Origin: Agelas oroides
Lineage: Eukaryota; Porifera; Demospongiae; Agelasida; Agelasidae
NCBI GenBank assembly: GCA_949130485.1
Contig: OX422190.1
Coordinates: 681,001 to 745,000 of the forward strand
Reading direction: 5' to 3'
DNA: 64,000 nucleotides
Part shown: positions 52,509 through 63,880 of the stretch, one piece after another
Layout: each line of letters begins with the position of its first letter
Position numbering within the stretch: the first letter of the stretch is position 1
The notes under the pieces: model-generated
Told to the model about the DNA's origin: nothing
Seen by the model: the letters and a program-made list of their open reading frames with translations, nothing else
The model's database searches: none
Position numbers and translations under genes: made by a program

Positions 52509-53362
52509 GAGATCCCAACTCTTGAGAACAAGCAGTTCAAAAGACCACTGTAACAACTTTCGTGCATAGTTTGTCATTCTGTGTTTTATTTTAGGTGCTA
52601 CATGTAATAGTTGTACCGTGGGCTTCTAGTGAATGAGGCTAATCACCACATACATTGTAACGATTTGTTGCATGACATTGTGCAATGTGCATATTCCAGT
52701 AAGGCAGTAACAAGTATTTGACTGTGAGTTTTAATGTTGAGACTTTACCAACATCATTGAGCACCTAGTACAAGTTCCATTTAAAATCACAAATACCAAA
52801 ATACAATACAAAATCTGTCTACGGAGCAATCTAGCAAACTATAGGAGACTGGAGAGCTCTAGTAAGGACCAAGTACACTAGCTCTTTACTCAACAGTAGT
52901 CATGCCCGTAATAGACTACAACTGTAGTGTATGGGGTTATGAAAACACAGTCCCTTAGAACCCATACAAGGAAATGCTGTGCAATATGTTTTAGGAGTTG
53001 GGAAGAACTTCCCCATTGTTGCCCTTTATCCTGTTTGGATAACAAATGCTTTTGCTGTGATAAAATGGTGGTTTAGATTAAGATCTTATAGTTCTAATAG
53101 AATTGCAAATGCAGTTTTCCAATGGTCTATATATATAGCCTCGTTCCCAGGCTCTCCCCCCTCCTTAGCGGGGAGAGCCTGGGAACGAGGCTAGTCTATA
53201 TATAGCTATGAATTATGGCTGAATCTGGGTATAAGAATTGGTGCTGAGTTAAACACGCAGCTACTAGTTAATATTATCAAGCTCCTACACCTTTCTCAGT
53301 AGACATACCAAATGGGTTTTCTGTAACCACAACTCTGTCTTTCATTAAAAAATGAGCTCATT
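52509..53362. other. 3' flank of Ig copy 1 and spacer
   Basis: The first 150 bases match the sequence after Ig copy 2 almost exactly (3' UTR). Beyond that, no gene is recognised; one MITE lies at 53136-53193. Confidence 0.6.
53136..53193. mobile_element. Family A MITE, 58-bp palindrome
   Basis: TAGCCTCGTTCCCAGGCTCT at the left and its complement at the right. GTCTATATATA occurs on both sides. Confidence 0.9.
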
Positions 53363-53605
53363 GATCTAGTGGAAAGAGTTTGCTCAGAGGATCTACATAT
53401 ACATGTAGTTAGAAACTCAGAAAGTGGAGGTAAACTCTGTAACTACAAACTAATTAAAAGCTGCTCTGATACTGCCGGTTTTGTGTCTCCAGCACAAGGA
53501 ACCTGCATGCATACTAACATGCAAGTTATCTGACCACAGAAACATCAATTGTGTGTGGAACTGCTGTAGTGATTTGTTGAGAGACCTGAATGACCACATT
53601 TACAA
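53363..53605. repeat. Direct repeat flanking a pseudogene, left copy
   Basis: About 240 bases recur at 54556-54788 with few differences, one on each side of the broken family X copy. Confidence 0.85.
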
Positions 53606-53627
53606 AACCAACTATTACTAGTATTAA

Positions 53628-54558
53628 AACAAGATATACTCCTCACTCAAAGATAAGCTATCACGAACCTCCAAGTAGTCAGTAGTTGGCTGAGGAAGCT
53701 CCTTGCAGAACCATGGGAGGTTTGGGGGATCACAGCATGTGCCCTCAAGTCCATTGCAATCTCGCCCATCCCACAATGGGTCATTAGAGTGGAGAGCAGA
53801 AGGCCACCATGGAGAACGGTTAAGTCCTGACTCACAGTAGTAGTCAGAACCCACGAAAGAAGGAGATTCTCCACTACCAGTGCACAGGCAAGTAGATACT
53901 CTATTAACTTCTCCTGTTCCATTTTCATATATTCCAGCTGCATACGCCCAGATATGCTTTCTTGGACTGTCTCCATGAGTTATACTAACCCCATCAACAT
54001 AATCAATGGTGCAGGGAGCTGCATGGGCACCTATTAAATGCATCTGGTGATCCAAACTGGTAACCCCTCACTCTCCCACACACTTTTTTGTACTGAACTC
54101 CATAAGTAGTGAACGTGACCGAATCACAGCCACGATCAGTTATCCTTCCACACAGTCGTATAGGGTTTGTGTATGACAGGTTTAAATTCTCTGGGCATTG
54201 CTGTTCAGGGTCTGTCATGTTCAAGTTGGCTGCCCTCACCCAGCCTCTGGTGACATTGAGACTAGCTGGAAACACTTCACCCATTTCACAGAACACTTGG
54301 ACTGGTGACTGTGTGGAGTTGAGGATCCAGTAATTTCCTGAGAGGATGTCTGGCTCTCGCTCTGCAAGTTCTGTACAGGAGTTAGCTGGGTGCTCGGGGG
54401 TCCGGCCTAGTAGCATACAGTGTACCACTCGATTCTTGCAGCAAAGCAGAGATATTCAGATTGATCTCATTCACAAGGTCCCCACCTCCTGAAGCTGGAC
54501 ACTTCCATGAACTGCAGGAAGAGAATCTGTGCAAGAATTAGCAGCGGAGCCATCATAT
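53628..54558 (-). pseudogene. Family X, broken copy near 54 kb
   Basis: Closely similar to 56104-57122. It lacks the signal-peptide sequence, has a damaged start, and shifts frame at about 54030 between SPDAF and the CTIDYVDGVS block. The C-terminal block is present (SYYCE-like DYYCESG, NDPLWDG, PPNLPWFCKELPQ) but the tail ends prematurely in a different frame. I regard it as non-functional. Confidence 0.8.
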
Positions 54559-54788
54559 AGTGGAAAGTGTTTGGTCAGAGGATCTACGTATATAGTTAGA
54601 AACTCAGAAAGTGGAGGTAAACTATGTAACTACAAACTAATTAAAAGCTGCTTTGATACTGCCAGTTTTTGTGTCTCCAGCACAAGGAACCTGCATGCAT
54701 ACTAACATGCAAGTTATCTGACCACATATTGTGTGTGGAACTGCGGTATAGTGATTTTTTGAGAGACCTGAATGACCACATTTACCTA
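54556..54788. repeat. Direct repeat flanking a pseudogene, right copy
   Basis: Second copy of 53363-53605. Confidence 0.85.
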
Positions 54789-55014
54789 TACATAATCAAG
54801 TATTACTAGTACTAGAAAATGTAGACATTGTGGGGGCGAGCCTGAGCAAGCAGCTACCATGGTTACACATGAATAAACTAAGCTTCACGCTGAAATCATG
54901 AGCTGAATCGCTGGCCGTGGCGTTTATGAGTGCCGTTTATGCCGACCCTTACCTGAAGCGATCTCAACCCCGCGTGTCATTTTGTACGGTCTGCGAGCAG
55001 CCTGCTGTTGATCA

Positions 55015-55069
55015 GCCTAGTCCGCGCAGGCCAGACTCTCACACGGGGAGAGTCTGGCCCGCGAGACTA
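55015..55069. mobile_element. Short TAGTCTCG-type palindrome
   Basis: TAGTCCGCGCAGGCCAGACT at the left and AGTCTGGCCCGCGAGACTA at the right, loop about 10 bases; no clear target duplication. Confidence 0.65.
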
Positions 55070-55276
55070 GTCACCGGATGCCGGGTCGGTCCGTAGCTGC
55101 TGTGACAAACAAGAAGTAAGGTGCCGTGCGTGCTTCAACTTGAGTCGTCTCCGCTACAGTTGCCGACGCTGCACTCCGGCTGTAGCCCAGCATTGCTCTT
55201 CACCTATTGCACGAGGACGTTCAATTTTCGGAAAATATTTAAATGCGCATTTAAATTTTACGGTACCGGTATCAAG

Positions 55277-55842
55277 GGGTGGTCATAGTCTCGTGCCCAG
55301 ACCCCACCCAGCTCACGCGAGGGTTGGGTCTGGGCACGAGACTAGGGTGGGCACGAGACTAGGGTGGTCACGTCACTCCCATAGGCGTCGTATACGCGTA
55401 GTCACGGCTGCGACCGGGGTCAAGGAGCGGTCAAGGAGCGGTCAAGGGGTCAAGGGCTGTTTTTGGTGTCGGTCAAGCGGTCAAGGACAAATTTCAAACT
55501 CGGTAACGCGGTGAAGATGCAATTCCGGATGGTCACATTTTTATGGCGCATTAACATCAGGAACGGCAAGTAGCTCATACATCTCTCGATCCTAGAACTC
55601 TAGCAGCAGGCTATTAAATTATGGCGAGCAGACGGCGAGTCGTAAAAGCCGACTAGCCGAGTAAAAATGTCCTTGTTTACGTTTTGCGCATGCGTATTAT
55701 AGTGCAGTCAAGTGTGTGCGGTCAAACTGTCAACATCCCGTTTGCGGTGCGGTCAAGCGGTCAAGCAACAAAAACGATGATCAAAATTTTTTGACCCCAG
55801 TCGCAGCTGTGACTACAGCGCCTATGGGTGTGACCACCCCCT
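55277..55842. mobile_element. MITE with GGGGTGGTCAC ends, interrupted
   Basis: The left half contains CCCATAGGCG and GCTGCGACCGGGGTCAA and the right half their complements; the terminal repeat is about 50 bp. A small palindrome (55286-55362) has inserted at its very left end, so the first bases stand at 55278. The interior has several GGTCAAGCGGTCAAGG direct repeats. Confidence 0.7.
55286..55362. mobile_element. Family B mini-element with exact 8-bp target duplication
   Basis: TAGTCTCGTGCCCAGACCCC at the left, GGGCACGAGACTAG repeated twice at the right. GGTGGTCA is duplicated exactly at 55278-55285 and 55363-55370. Confidence 0.85.
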
Positions 55843-56103
55843 GGGTATATGGCCGCAAGCATAGATACATACACACACACTTCCGCAATGCAGTCCCGCT
55901 AGTGTGGGGCTCGCTCAGGCTCGCCCCAATTAAAACTCCTGACTTCAAAGGTAAGCTATCACCAAGAATAAGCTCTGTTACTACAAATACCATTCAGTGA
56001 ATGTATAGATTCAGTTGGCGGATACTGCACCACTGCATGGGGTACTGAAATACTACGTTAATTATCAAGTTTAGAATCACACACAATATCTTCATAGTTA
56101 AGT

Positions 56104-57122
56104 TCACTGTATGTAGAGTTGAACAAGGTCAATGGGAACATTTTCATTGGTGCGAGACTCATCCCCACATAAACGAAACTCTATGCTGTCAGTAGTTGAC
56201 TCAGAAAGCTCCTTGCAGAACCATGGGAGGTTTGGGGGATCACAGCATGTGCCCTCAAGTCCATCACAATCTTGTCCATCCCACAGTGGGTCATTGGAGT
56301 AGAGAACAGGAGGATCCCATGGTGAACGATTAAGTGCTGCCTCACAGTAGTAGTCAGAGCCTACAAAACTAGGAGGAGATGTTCCACTACCAGTGCATGG
56401 ACAGTTGGATATCACTGTTTCATTTTCATATACTCCAGCTGCATATGTCCAGATGTGCTTCCTTGGACTGGCTCCATGAGTTATACTAACTCCATCAACA
56501 TAAGACTTGTCAATGGTGCAGGGAACTGGGCAAGCAACGGCATTGAATGCATCTGGTGATATAAACTGGTAACCCCTCACTCTCCCACACACTTGTTGGT
56601 ACTGAACTCCATAAGTATAGTGAACGTGACCGAATCACAGCCACGATCAGTTCTCCTTCCACACAGTCGTATAGGGTTTGTGTATGACAGGTTTAAGTTC
56701 TCTGGACATTGCTGGTCAGGGTCTGTCATGTTCAGGTTGGCTGCCCTCACCCAGCCTCCGGTGACATTGAGACTAGATGGAAACACTTCACCCATTTCAC
56801 AGAACACTTGGACTGGTGACTGTGTGGAGTTGAGGATCCAGTAGTTTCCTGAGGGGATGTCTGGCTCTCGCTCTGCAAGCTCTGCACAGGAGTTAGTTGG
56901 GTACTCAGGGGTCCGGCCCAGTTGCATACAGCGTACCACCTCTTGCAGCAAAGCAGAGATATTCTGATTGATCTCATTCACAAGGTCACCACCTCCTGAA
57001 GCTGGACACTCATCTTCTCTTCCATAAACTGCAGGAAGAGAAGCTGTGCAAGAATTAGCAGCAGAGCCACCAGTGGCAGTTGATAGCATGACGACAAGCA
57101 CTGCTACAAAAAACGATTCCAT
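56104..57122 (-). pseudogene. Family X, longest copy, one frameshift
   Basis: A single-exon frame with signal peptide (MESFFVAVLVVMLS...), a cysteine-containing spacer, SGNYWILNST with VQVFCEMGE (fibrinogen-like), GWVRAANLNMTDP, then a two-base insertion at about 56621-56625 relative to the 54-kb copy. After it the frame resumes as VCGRVRGYQF, VDGVSITHGASPRKHIW, CPCTGSG, DYYCE, NDPLWDG, CCDPPNLPWFCKEL and a tail LVQLYIQ. Length without the insertion would be 339 aa, the full domain order of the family. Everything else is intact, so the shift is either a recent mutation or a sequence error; it may be a living gene. Confidence 0.75.
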
Positions 57123-57297
57123 TTAGCATAGATAGTTATAGGCTAGTTCCGCGAGTACTAGTACTACTAGTAGCTACCTCACTGAAGCAAACCATAGGTA
57201 TAGATCACGTATACAGTGGCCCTACAACATTACGTACTGCATTTCCGAGCTTTCGCACCACTTCCGGTCGGCAAATATAACCTGAAAGGTTCTCGCC

Positions 57298-58180
57298 GTG
57301 GATAATATAGTACACGTAGGTGGATAGGAAACGCAGATAGTATACGGAATAGTCCGCGGAAAAATTGTTATCCATCCTGGTATAAATGCCCTTTTTGTGC
57401 GAAGTTTTTGTTAGCTAACCTCGGCAACAGAAGAAGCTACAGCGAAAACCTGTAGGATTCATAGAGTATAATAGCAGGTGTACTGGGATAGCTATGTAAG
57501 AGCCGGATCAGTGTTAGCAGTGTCTTTCAGTAAACGTCTGAATTGTCCGATTTGGCCATCGTTACGGCCAAATGAGCCGCATGTGACGGCAAACTTTTTG
57601 TTAGGCAATCTTGGCAACAGAAGAAGCTACGGCGAAAAGCTGCAGGATTCATAAACTATAGTAGCTGGTGTACTGGGATAGATATGTGAGCGCTGGCTCA
57701 GTGCTACCAGTACCGTCTATAGTTACCGAATTGCCCAAATTTTGCCTCATTTAGGGGCAAATCCCCTGTTAGCATGCAGATCTCCGGAACAGAAAGAGCT
57801 ACGATGAAAAGCTGCAGGAATCATAGGGTACAGTAGTTGGTCTACTGGGATAGCTATATAAGAATTAGCTCAACATTAGCTATGTCGTTCAATAACTGTC
57901 TGAAGTTTCCAAAGTGGAAATTTTCAGCCCTTAGACCCGTACCGCGGGTGTAGTTTTCCATCGTCCACGTCTCAGACAGACAGGCTGCTGCTTTTTATAG
58001 TCGCTATCCCAGTTCACCCATTATCGTACTTCAGCTGTAGCATAGTAAGAAAACCTGGTGGTGTTCGGGTTTTGCATGAGATCAGCTAACAGGGAAAAAC
58101 CGTTTCTCGGATTGGCAACCAGAAGTGCTCCGTATACTACGTCGTTTCCTATCCACGTACGTGTACTATATTATCCATGC
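57298..58180. mobile_element. Inverted-repeat element containing a 3-unit tandem array
   Basis: TGGATAATATAGTACACGTA at 57299 and its complement near 58160-58179 belong to arms of about 50 bp. Between them a unit of about 170-190 bp, marked by CAACAGAAGAAGCTAC at 57426 and 57615 and a variant at 57786, occurs three times. 57123-57297 contains no gene. Confidence 0.75.
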
Positions 58181-58240
58181 AGCCGTTTCGCCAGCGTACA
58201 ACTTCCGCCAATTTTAATTTAGCCACGCCCACTCGTTTTG

Positions 58241-58372
58241 AGTCAGCAAACGGACGCCTGAAATGAGAGAGATTCTTCGTGCGACTTGGATGTACTATAT
58301 CTCGGTGGTGGCGCCACTTACTGCTGCTTTACACGCAGCACATATGAAGGCGGCTTTCTACAGTCCAACAAA
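58241..58372 (+). CDS. Candidate exon, unidentified
   Basis: From the ATG at about 58264, MREILRATWMYYISVVAPLT and a further 19 residues lead to SPTKQ and a GTACAA donor at 58377. It reads like a coding exon, but the opposite strand is also open here and I recognise neither. One of the two is a shadow. Confidence 0.2.
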
Positions 58373-58640
58373 GCAGGTACAATTTTGCTACCCACCTCAT
58401 AGTTGATACCACCGCCGATCTCGTACAGCTCCTCAGAATCACAGCTAAAAACCCTAGTGTAAACTGTCCTCCCGAAAAGCGTTTCGCCAGCTGCATTCAA
58501 GTCAAAATTTTGTATACTGACAGCAGATTGTTAGCTCGATTCTCACCCTGGGAAAGAACTTGTTCTGGCCATTCTTCGGGTCGCTGTGTCCGCTCAAAGT
58601 CGACCCAAATATTATCACCTATGTACCACATAAACAGCCC
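58321..58640 (-). CDS. Candidate exons, unidentified
   Basis: A possible exon around 58630-58555 encodes NIWVDFERTQRPEEWPEQVL and SQ and ends at GTGAGA. After an intron of about 58 bases with TTGAATGCAG, phase-matched sequence reads AGETLFGRTVYTRVFSCDSE, ELYEIGGGINYE and on to a stop at 58321. The intron is very short, and I cannot name the product. Confidence 0.3.
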
Positions 58641-58703
58641 GTTCCCAGGCTCCTCCCCCAGCTTTTCAGTCGCATAATGTTACAGGAGCCTGGGAATGAG
58701 GCT
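58635..58703. mobile_element. Family A MITE, short copy
   Basis: CCCGTTCCCAGGCTCCTCCC at the left; GGAGCCTGGGAATGAGGCTG at the right. Confidence 0.75.
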
Positions 58704-60381
58704 GCTACATCACTACAATGCCATGCATACACCAGTTAAACAAAAAAATCCACCTATTTGTACAAGATGGTGTTCTCTTGTGGGTATCAAAATATAACCA
58801 GACCAGTCTTATCATGCAAAAATGGCTCCTGTTGTAAGTTTGAGTTGGCAGGGACAAAGAGCGTGTTTGCCTTACGGTACTGTGTGCCATGACAAAGTAG
58901 TATATAGGTATAAGAAGTTCAGCAGTAATGCAAACTATACAGTATATACTAGTATACAACAATTCAATGCAAAGCCTGTGCACACTGGTTATTCATCAAA
59001 GATGGAGACAGTCTCCCTACAGAGAGAAGTGAACAGAAGCAAGATTAAAACTAATATTGCATAGCATCAGTGGCAGTGTTGCCACTCTGGCTGGTCCAGT
59101 TTTGGCTAGATGACTTTCCCGCAAAGGCTTTATAAAAGGCTTGCCAAGCCACCAATGGTGGCGAGAGGGCATGCAACTGGCATATCCTAATATGTGAAAT
59201 AACCTCTTTATTAGTATTGTACCCTAGCCTCATTCCCAGGCTGTGTGGGAGGAGAGAAACGGCCCAGTATTGACTGTTTGTGCATACACAATCATTCCCA
59301 GAATCCGTTAACGTTTTGAAATTGTCAGTAAAATCAATAAATATATGTCCAATATATTTCTGTATCACTGACTTGTAGCCATCTATTGCCAGTTAGAATT
59401 ACCTTCAAACCCAAGAAAGTGGAGGCTATTCCCCGTACATACAAAGGTGAAGATGCTTTCTTGCAACTAGTTTCGGTAAAGTCAGCACACTGTGAGGTTC
59501 AGTTTACCTATTAAAAGACCACACAGCAGGATTGTGCTCTCTATGAGACACATTCAGGGGGGCAGAACTGTCATCGCTTTGACTGCATCATCTCGTTCAA
59601 GGCTAACATACACTTCAAAGCTACCTTAAAACTTCAAAGTAATCCTGCTGAGGTGGGGTGGATAATCAGTTCAGTGTAGCCAGTGTAGTGCATTTGGTAC
59701 AGCTGATGAAGGACCTCAACTACATTCAATAATCTGCTCAACAATCACCCCTCTAACCCTGAATGTGTCTCACAGGGAGCATAACATACAACCATGCAAT
59801 ATGGTCTTTCAGTAGATGAACTGAAATTGGCTGTATTTAGCCGAACGGAGTAACATGTAGGCTACCAGTGAAATTTCACAAGTTGTGCCAGTCTACACCA
59901 TGAAACTAGAAATCCAAAGTTAGTATAAATACTAAAGTAATGATATAAAATTTGCTGGATAACAAAGCTTTTACCTACGTACCACTGAATTCTAAAGTGT
60001 TTGAGCCGAGAAAACCTGAAGCACTAAACTGCTTATGAGCATGTTGGGGTGCGGTTACTTTGCTCGTATAAATACTAAAGTAATGATATAAAATTTGCTG
60101 CATAACAGAGGTAAAAATTACATACTCTTTCCTTAAGTAAAGTGCACTGGCAACTAGCCAACTACATAGCAAATGGTTAGAATAGCTTTGCAAAACCATG
60201 CAGAGAGGGCCTAGCTACACATGTGAACCAAAGATGATTTTCGTGTCAACCCTACCGATTTTCACCTGACATCAAGTTGCCGTATTTCCATGATTTCTTC
60301 CTGCCCTTTGAATTACCCCGCATGCACATACCCGCTTGAGCTAAAGAAACTTAACCCCACCTTCGAATAGTTCCCGCACAG
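58704..60381. other. Intergenic stretch with small repeats
   Basis: A 24-base inverted pair (TGAGACACATTCAGG words at about 59534-59560 and 59757-59785) delimits a small foldback. A 40-base direct repeat occurs at 59923 and 60065. A family A end lies at 59224. No gene is supported. Confidence 0.5.
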
Positions 60382-60547
60382 TAATGAAATTCATAAGACT
60401 GGAGGGGTGGTGGCGGATGCTGCAGCAGCGATCTCGGCTAAGGCAGCCACGCTCATTGCTGGCAACGAGGACGACTTGGACGGGTCAGATCCCTTTGCTA
60501 ATGATGAAGAATTTGAGGATGACGAAACTATCACAGACGATAACTAG
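60382..60547 (+). CDS. Candidate terminal exon, acidic C terminus
   Basis: After CCCGCACAG, 55 codons run in one frame: NEIHKTGGVVADAAAAISAK, then an acidic tail (GNEDDLDGSDPFANDEEFED...) to TAG at 60545. The alanine-rich helix and acidic end look like protein, and the acceptor is good. I found no upstream exon and cannot identify the protein. Confidence 0.35.
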
Positions 60548-61839
60548 CTAGGTTGTGTAACTACGTTAAAATGTCACAATATTTGTCACTTGCTGAATCA
60601 CCAAAGCTAGCCGAAAGTCTGTACTCACACACTGTACTGCACTGTACGTACCTACCACTTGTACCGTACCATGACTGAGGTCAGTCATGTGCATTTCTTG
60701 GGCATGCATGTGCACATAATTGATGGTGCACATGCATGATCGGAGCACACGCTGGACTAGGCTGAAGTTAATTGAACCAGCCCTTGTATTGTACCCACGG
60801 ATACGTACGGTCTGAAATTAATAGTACCCGTGGGAAATAATCAAGGAAATATGGTAGTCACTGCACATAGCCAGTATTACCAGGCCTTTCTGGTGTATCT
60901 TAAAGCTGGGGTAAAACTCTGGACATGAGGCCTACAGAAGGTTTGAGGGATCCACCATTCATAGTGTAATAAAATAGGCGGGTGCAAGGTGAGTGCTGCA
61001 CAACATAGCCAGGTCAAACTGCTTCAATATTACAATTTTTTTAGTCTCAAATACACAAAAAGTATGTATGGGAACAACTTACTATTTACTTGGTAGAAAG
61101 TTGCACCAAAGGACAACATCCACAGCAAAAATCGTCATCTCTGCTAATGGCGAAACGCTGTTCGGGAGGCGATCGTGTCCCTCATTCGGGACCAGCAAAA
61201 TGGAGGATACCTCGAAGACGACGCTATTTCTCCACTGTTTCAAGACGTAGGAATACCGGACTTGTTCAGTTACATAGTATAGTCCTTGCTCTTCCTCCAA
61301 GACCCAATCAACTGCTGCGTGCTCATACACGAACGACTCCAGCTGCCCTCAAACGAAGTGCTCCAAATGGAGTCCGCCACGTGGTCGGTGAATTCATGAC
61401 GTATTCGTATTTACGCCAAAAATTAAAAAATGACCACTCCTATTGCACTTCCGGTCGCTGGCGAAACGGCTGCATGGTTCTCATAAAGAATGTCGCTATA
61501 ACCTTACGGACGTGGTTTGCGGTGAAGGAAATGCAATTTCCTCCCTTTTCAAACGCAGGTTTAAAAAGGAAACGTTGATTGTGTAAACCACAGGAAGCGG
61601 TTAAGCCAATTAAGTCATCTGAAAGCGGGAAACTTGAGGTGAGGAACACCAGCTCACACACTTTTAGCCTGTGTTCTGGACATAGATCACTAGTACATTC
61701 ATTGGTTGAACTTCTCCCACAGAGAGTCTTAATTGTGTCCAGCTTATAGATGCAGAGTTGCAGTGCTCAAAATAAATACACATTAATAATGTATTCATCG
61801 TCCCTGCTGTAACTACTGTAGATATTCCGTGAGTCAGCT

Positions 61840-63880
61840 ATGGCTACCTACCACCAATGTCTGGTGCTGCTGGCAACCTCTTTGCTTGTGGGTCTTCCTC
61901 GGACAGTCCTAACACAAGGTGAGCAACATGTCAACATAAATATAGTTGTATAGTTGTACTATGTGGGTGGATGTGAAAGAGAAAGCTGCCATATTTGTAC
62001 ACTGCAGACCATTATATAGTCTCATGTAGCCAGAAAGGGGGGAGTGTGGTACACTGCCCATATAAGAGTTATTCCGTTCAACATGTCATCTGCATGGGGT
62101 GAGCGTAGCCTCATGTCCAGGTGAGACCACGCCTGGGTGAGCGATAGTCGTGGCCATCAGCTATATTAGTGACGTATCAAGTGCACCATTCCTCATTTGA
62201 CACACTAGACACAGCACAATTATATAAACTCTGTCGTGGGCACCTATATACTTATCAAGCATATATATCCTGCATACTCACTTGTCGCATAATACAGGGG
62301 CTATATCACACGTCCATGTGTATATATATATTTTTTACAGGTACTATATAGTAATGACAACACCTTTCATGCATCACAAACCAGTTCCTCAGATTGTCAT
62401 CTCACCTGAGAACGCGTCAACAGTTGCTGGCAGTACTACAGTGCTGGCCTGTGTGGGCTATGGTAGTCCATCAGTGACCTGGAGCAAAGATGGTGCTGTG
62501 CTTGTGAACAACTCTCAGGTTACAATCTTTGAGGATCTGGTGACCAGGGGAGGGTTCACATTCGCCAAGTCAGTCCTGCAGCTATGTGACACTCAGGATG
62601 TGAACAGTGGACAGTACAGCTGTAGTATAGAGGGCATCCAAATGAACAACAGTGCCACTTTTGAGCTATCTGTTGCTCCTAGTGTGGGTACGTTGTGGGT
62701 CTTTATAACTAGGAATACACCAACCTTGATCCATGAGTCACTTTAGCATTACAGTTTGTGGTAAGGGGAGACAAGGGAGTGGCAGGAGGCAGGGGGGAAT
62801 TATAGTACAACTACCCAGCCAATGAACAAGTTAGTGACTGTTATAGTACAACAACCCAGGGGGGGATTATAGTACAACAACAACCCAGCCAATGAACAAG
62901 TCAGTCATTTCCATGAAACCACATTTGAAAGGACAGACACCTACAGATGCTAACTTCATGATTTTAACCATGTTGTACTTTATTTCATGCAGCTATTACA
63001 ACCTCACAGTCAACTGCACAGCCAACTGCTACCATCTCACAGCCGACTGGAGTTAGTGTGGTCACTTTGGCAACTTCAGTAGCAGTTGGTGGTGTGGTGT
63101 TCACTGCGGCCATTATCATAATCATCATCATTCTCTCTGTGTGTATCATGAGAAAGAAGAAGAAAAGGTGAGGTTGTTTGACTCGCCAATACACATGTGC
63201 CATACCAGTAAAACAGGTCCCAAAAATCATGGTTGGATATTCTAATGGCCATGCACTTTACACCCTGTCTGCTTGCTACAACATGCAGTAGGTAATCCAA
63301 AATGCCTATATTGCTATCTGACTACCTGTATACTGTAAAAGACACATGATTTTATGTGATTGAGTGTGTACAATTTAGTCAGAAGTGGGTAAAGTTACAC
63401 CTTCTGGTAAGTATTTTATAACCATTACCTAGGCAACATATAAGAAAGTTGCTCATATCTCTCTTCTACAGTGATGTTGCCTAGGTAACAAGTAATATAG
63501 GTTATATCCTTCCTATGCCGGACACCAATGTGTAAAACGACCACCCCCAGGGAGGGATATAACTATTACATCCAATGCATCAATGTACTGTAGTTTGTAT
63601 CAGCATTGATGAAATATTGAAATTTTTCAGGTCTTCACCAATACCACCAATGATGACTGACAACCAAGCATATGGTACAAAGATGACCTACGATCCCATG
63701 ACAACCTACAACCAAGCATATGGTCCCTTGACAATCTACAGTGAAGCATATGACCATGTTGATCCTGAATATGCAGTTGTAGACGATATCAAAGATCGTG
63801 CACCACCACAACCATCACCTATCCCGGCTGAGGAGAGTAAAGACCAGACTAGCTCTACAGACCACCCAGCTGCAGATTAG
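61840..63880 (+). CDS. Ig-domain single-pass receptor, copy 2
   Basis: Four exons: 61840-61918, 62385-62687, 62993-63167, 63631-63880; 807 nt, 268 aa. Domain order equals copy 1: signal peptide (MATYHQCLVLLATSLL), Ig domain with VLACVGYG, VTWSKDG and YSCSIEG, a short stalk with a single complete SQPTATI heptad, a membrane segment and the same cytoplasmic tail. The tail exon encodes the same 83 residues as copy 1, and long intron stretches also match, so the duplication is recent or homogenised. Copy 2 lacks the Mutator-like insertion in intron 2 and the vestigial tail exon in intron 3. The phase-1 junction uses the acceptor before TTCCTCAG; the upstream TTTTTTACAG would give a stop. The window ends in its 3' flank. 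Confidence 0.78.
63412..63560. repeat. CCTAGGCAAC repeat, copy 3
   Basis: Same position before exon 4 as in Ig copy 1, nearly identical sequence. Confidence 0.75.

Noticed and set aside
53363-54788. LTR retrotransposon
   Set aside because: The repeats lack TG...CA ends and the interior is a host-family pseudogene, without gag or pol.
55840-56000. LINE C-terminal tail (HTHFRNAVPLVWGSL...)
   Set aside because: Weak resemblance over about 40 residues only; not enough to call an element.
61090-61578. 162-codon plus-strand frame
   Set aside because: Uneven composition, overlaps an equally open minus frame and a repeated segment; no motif recognised.
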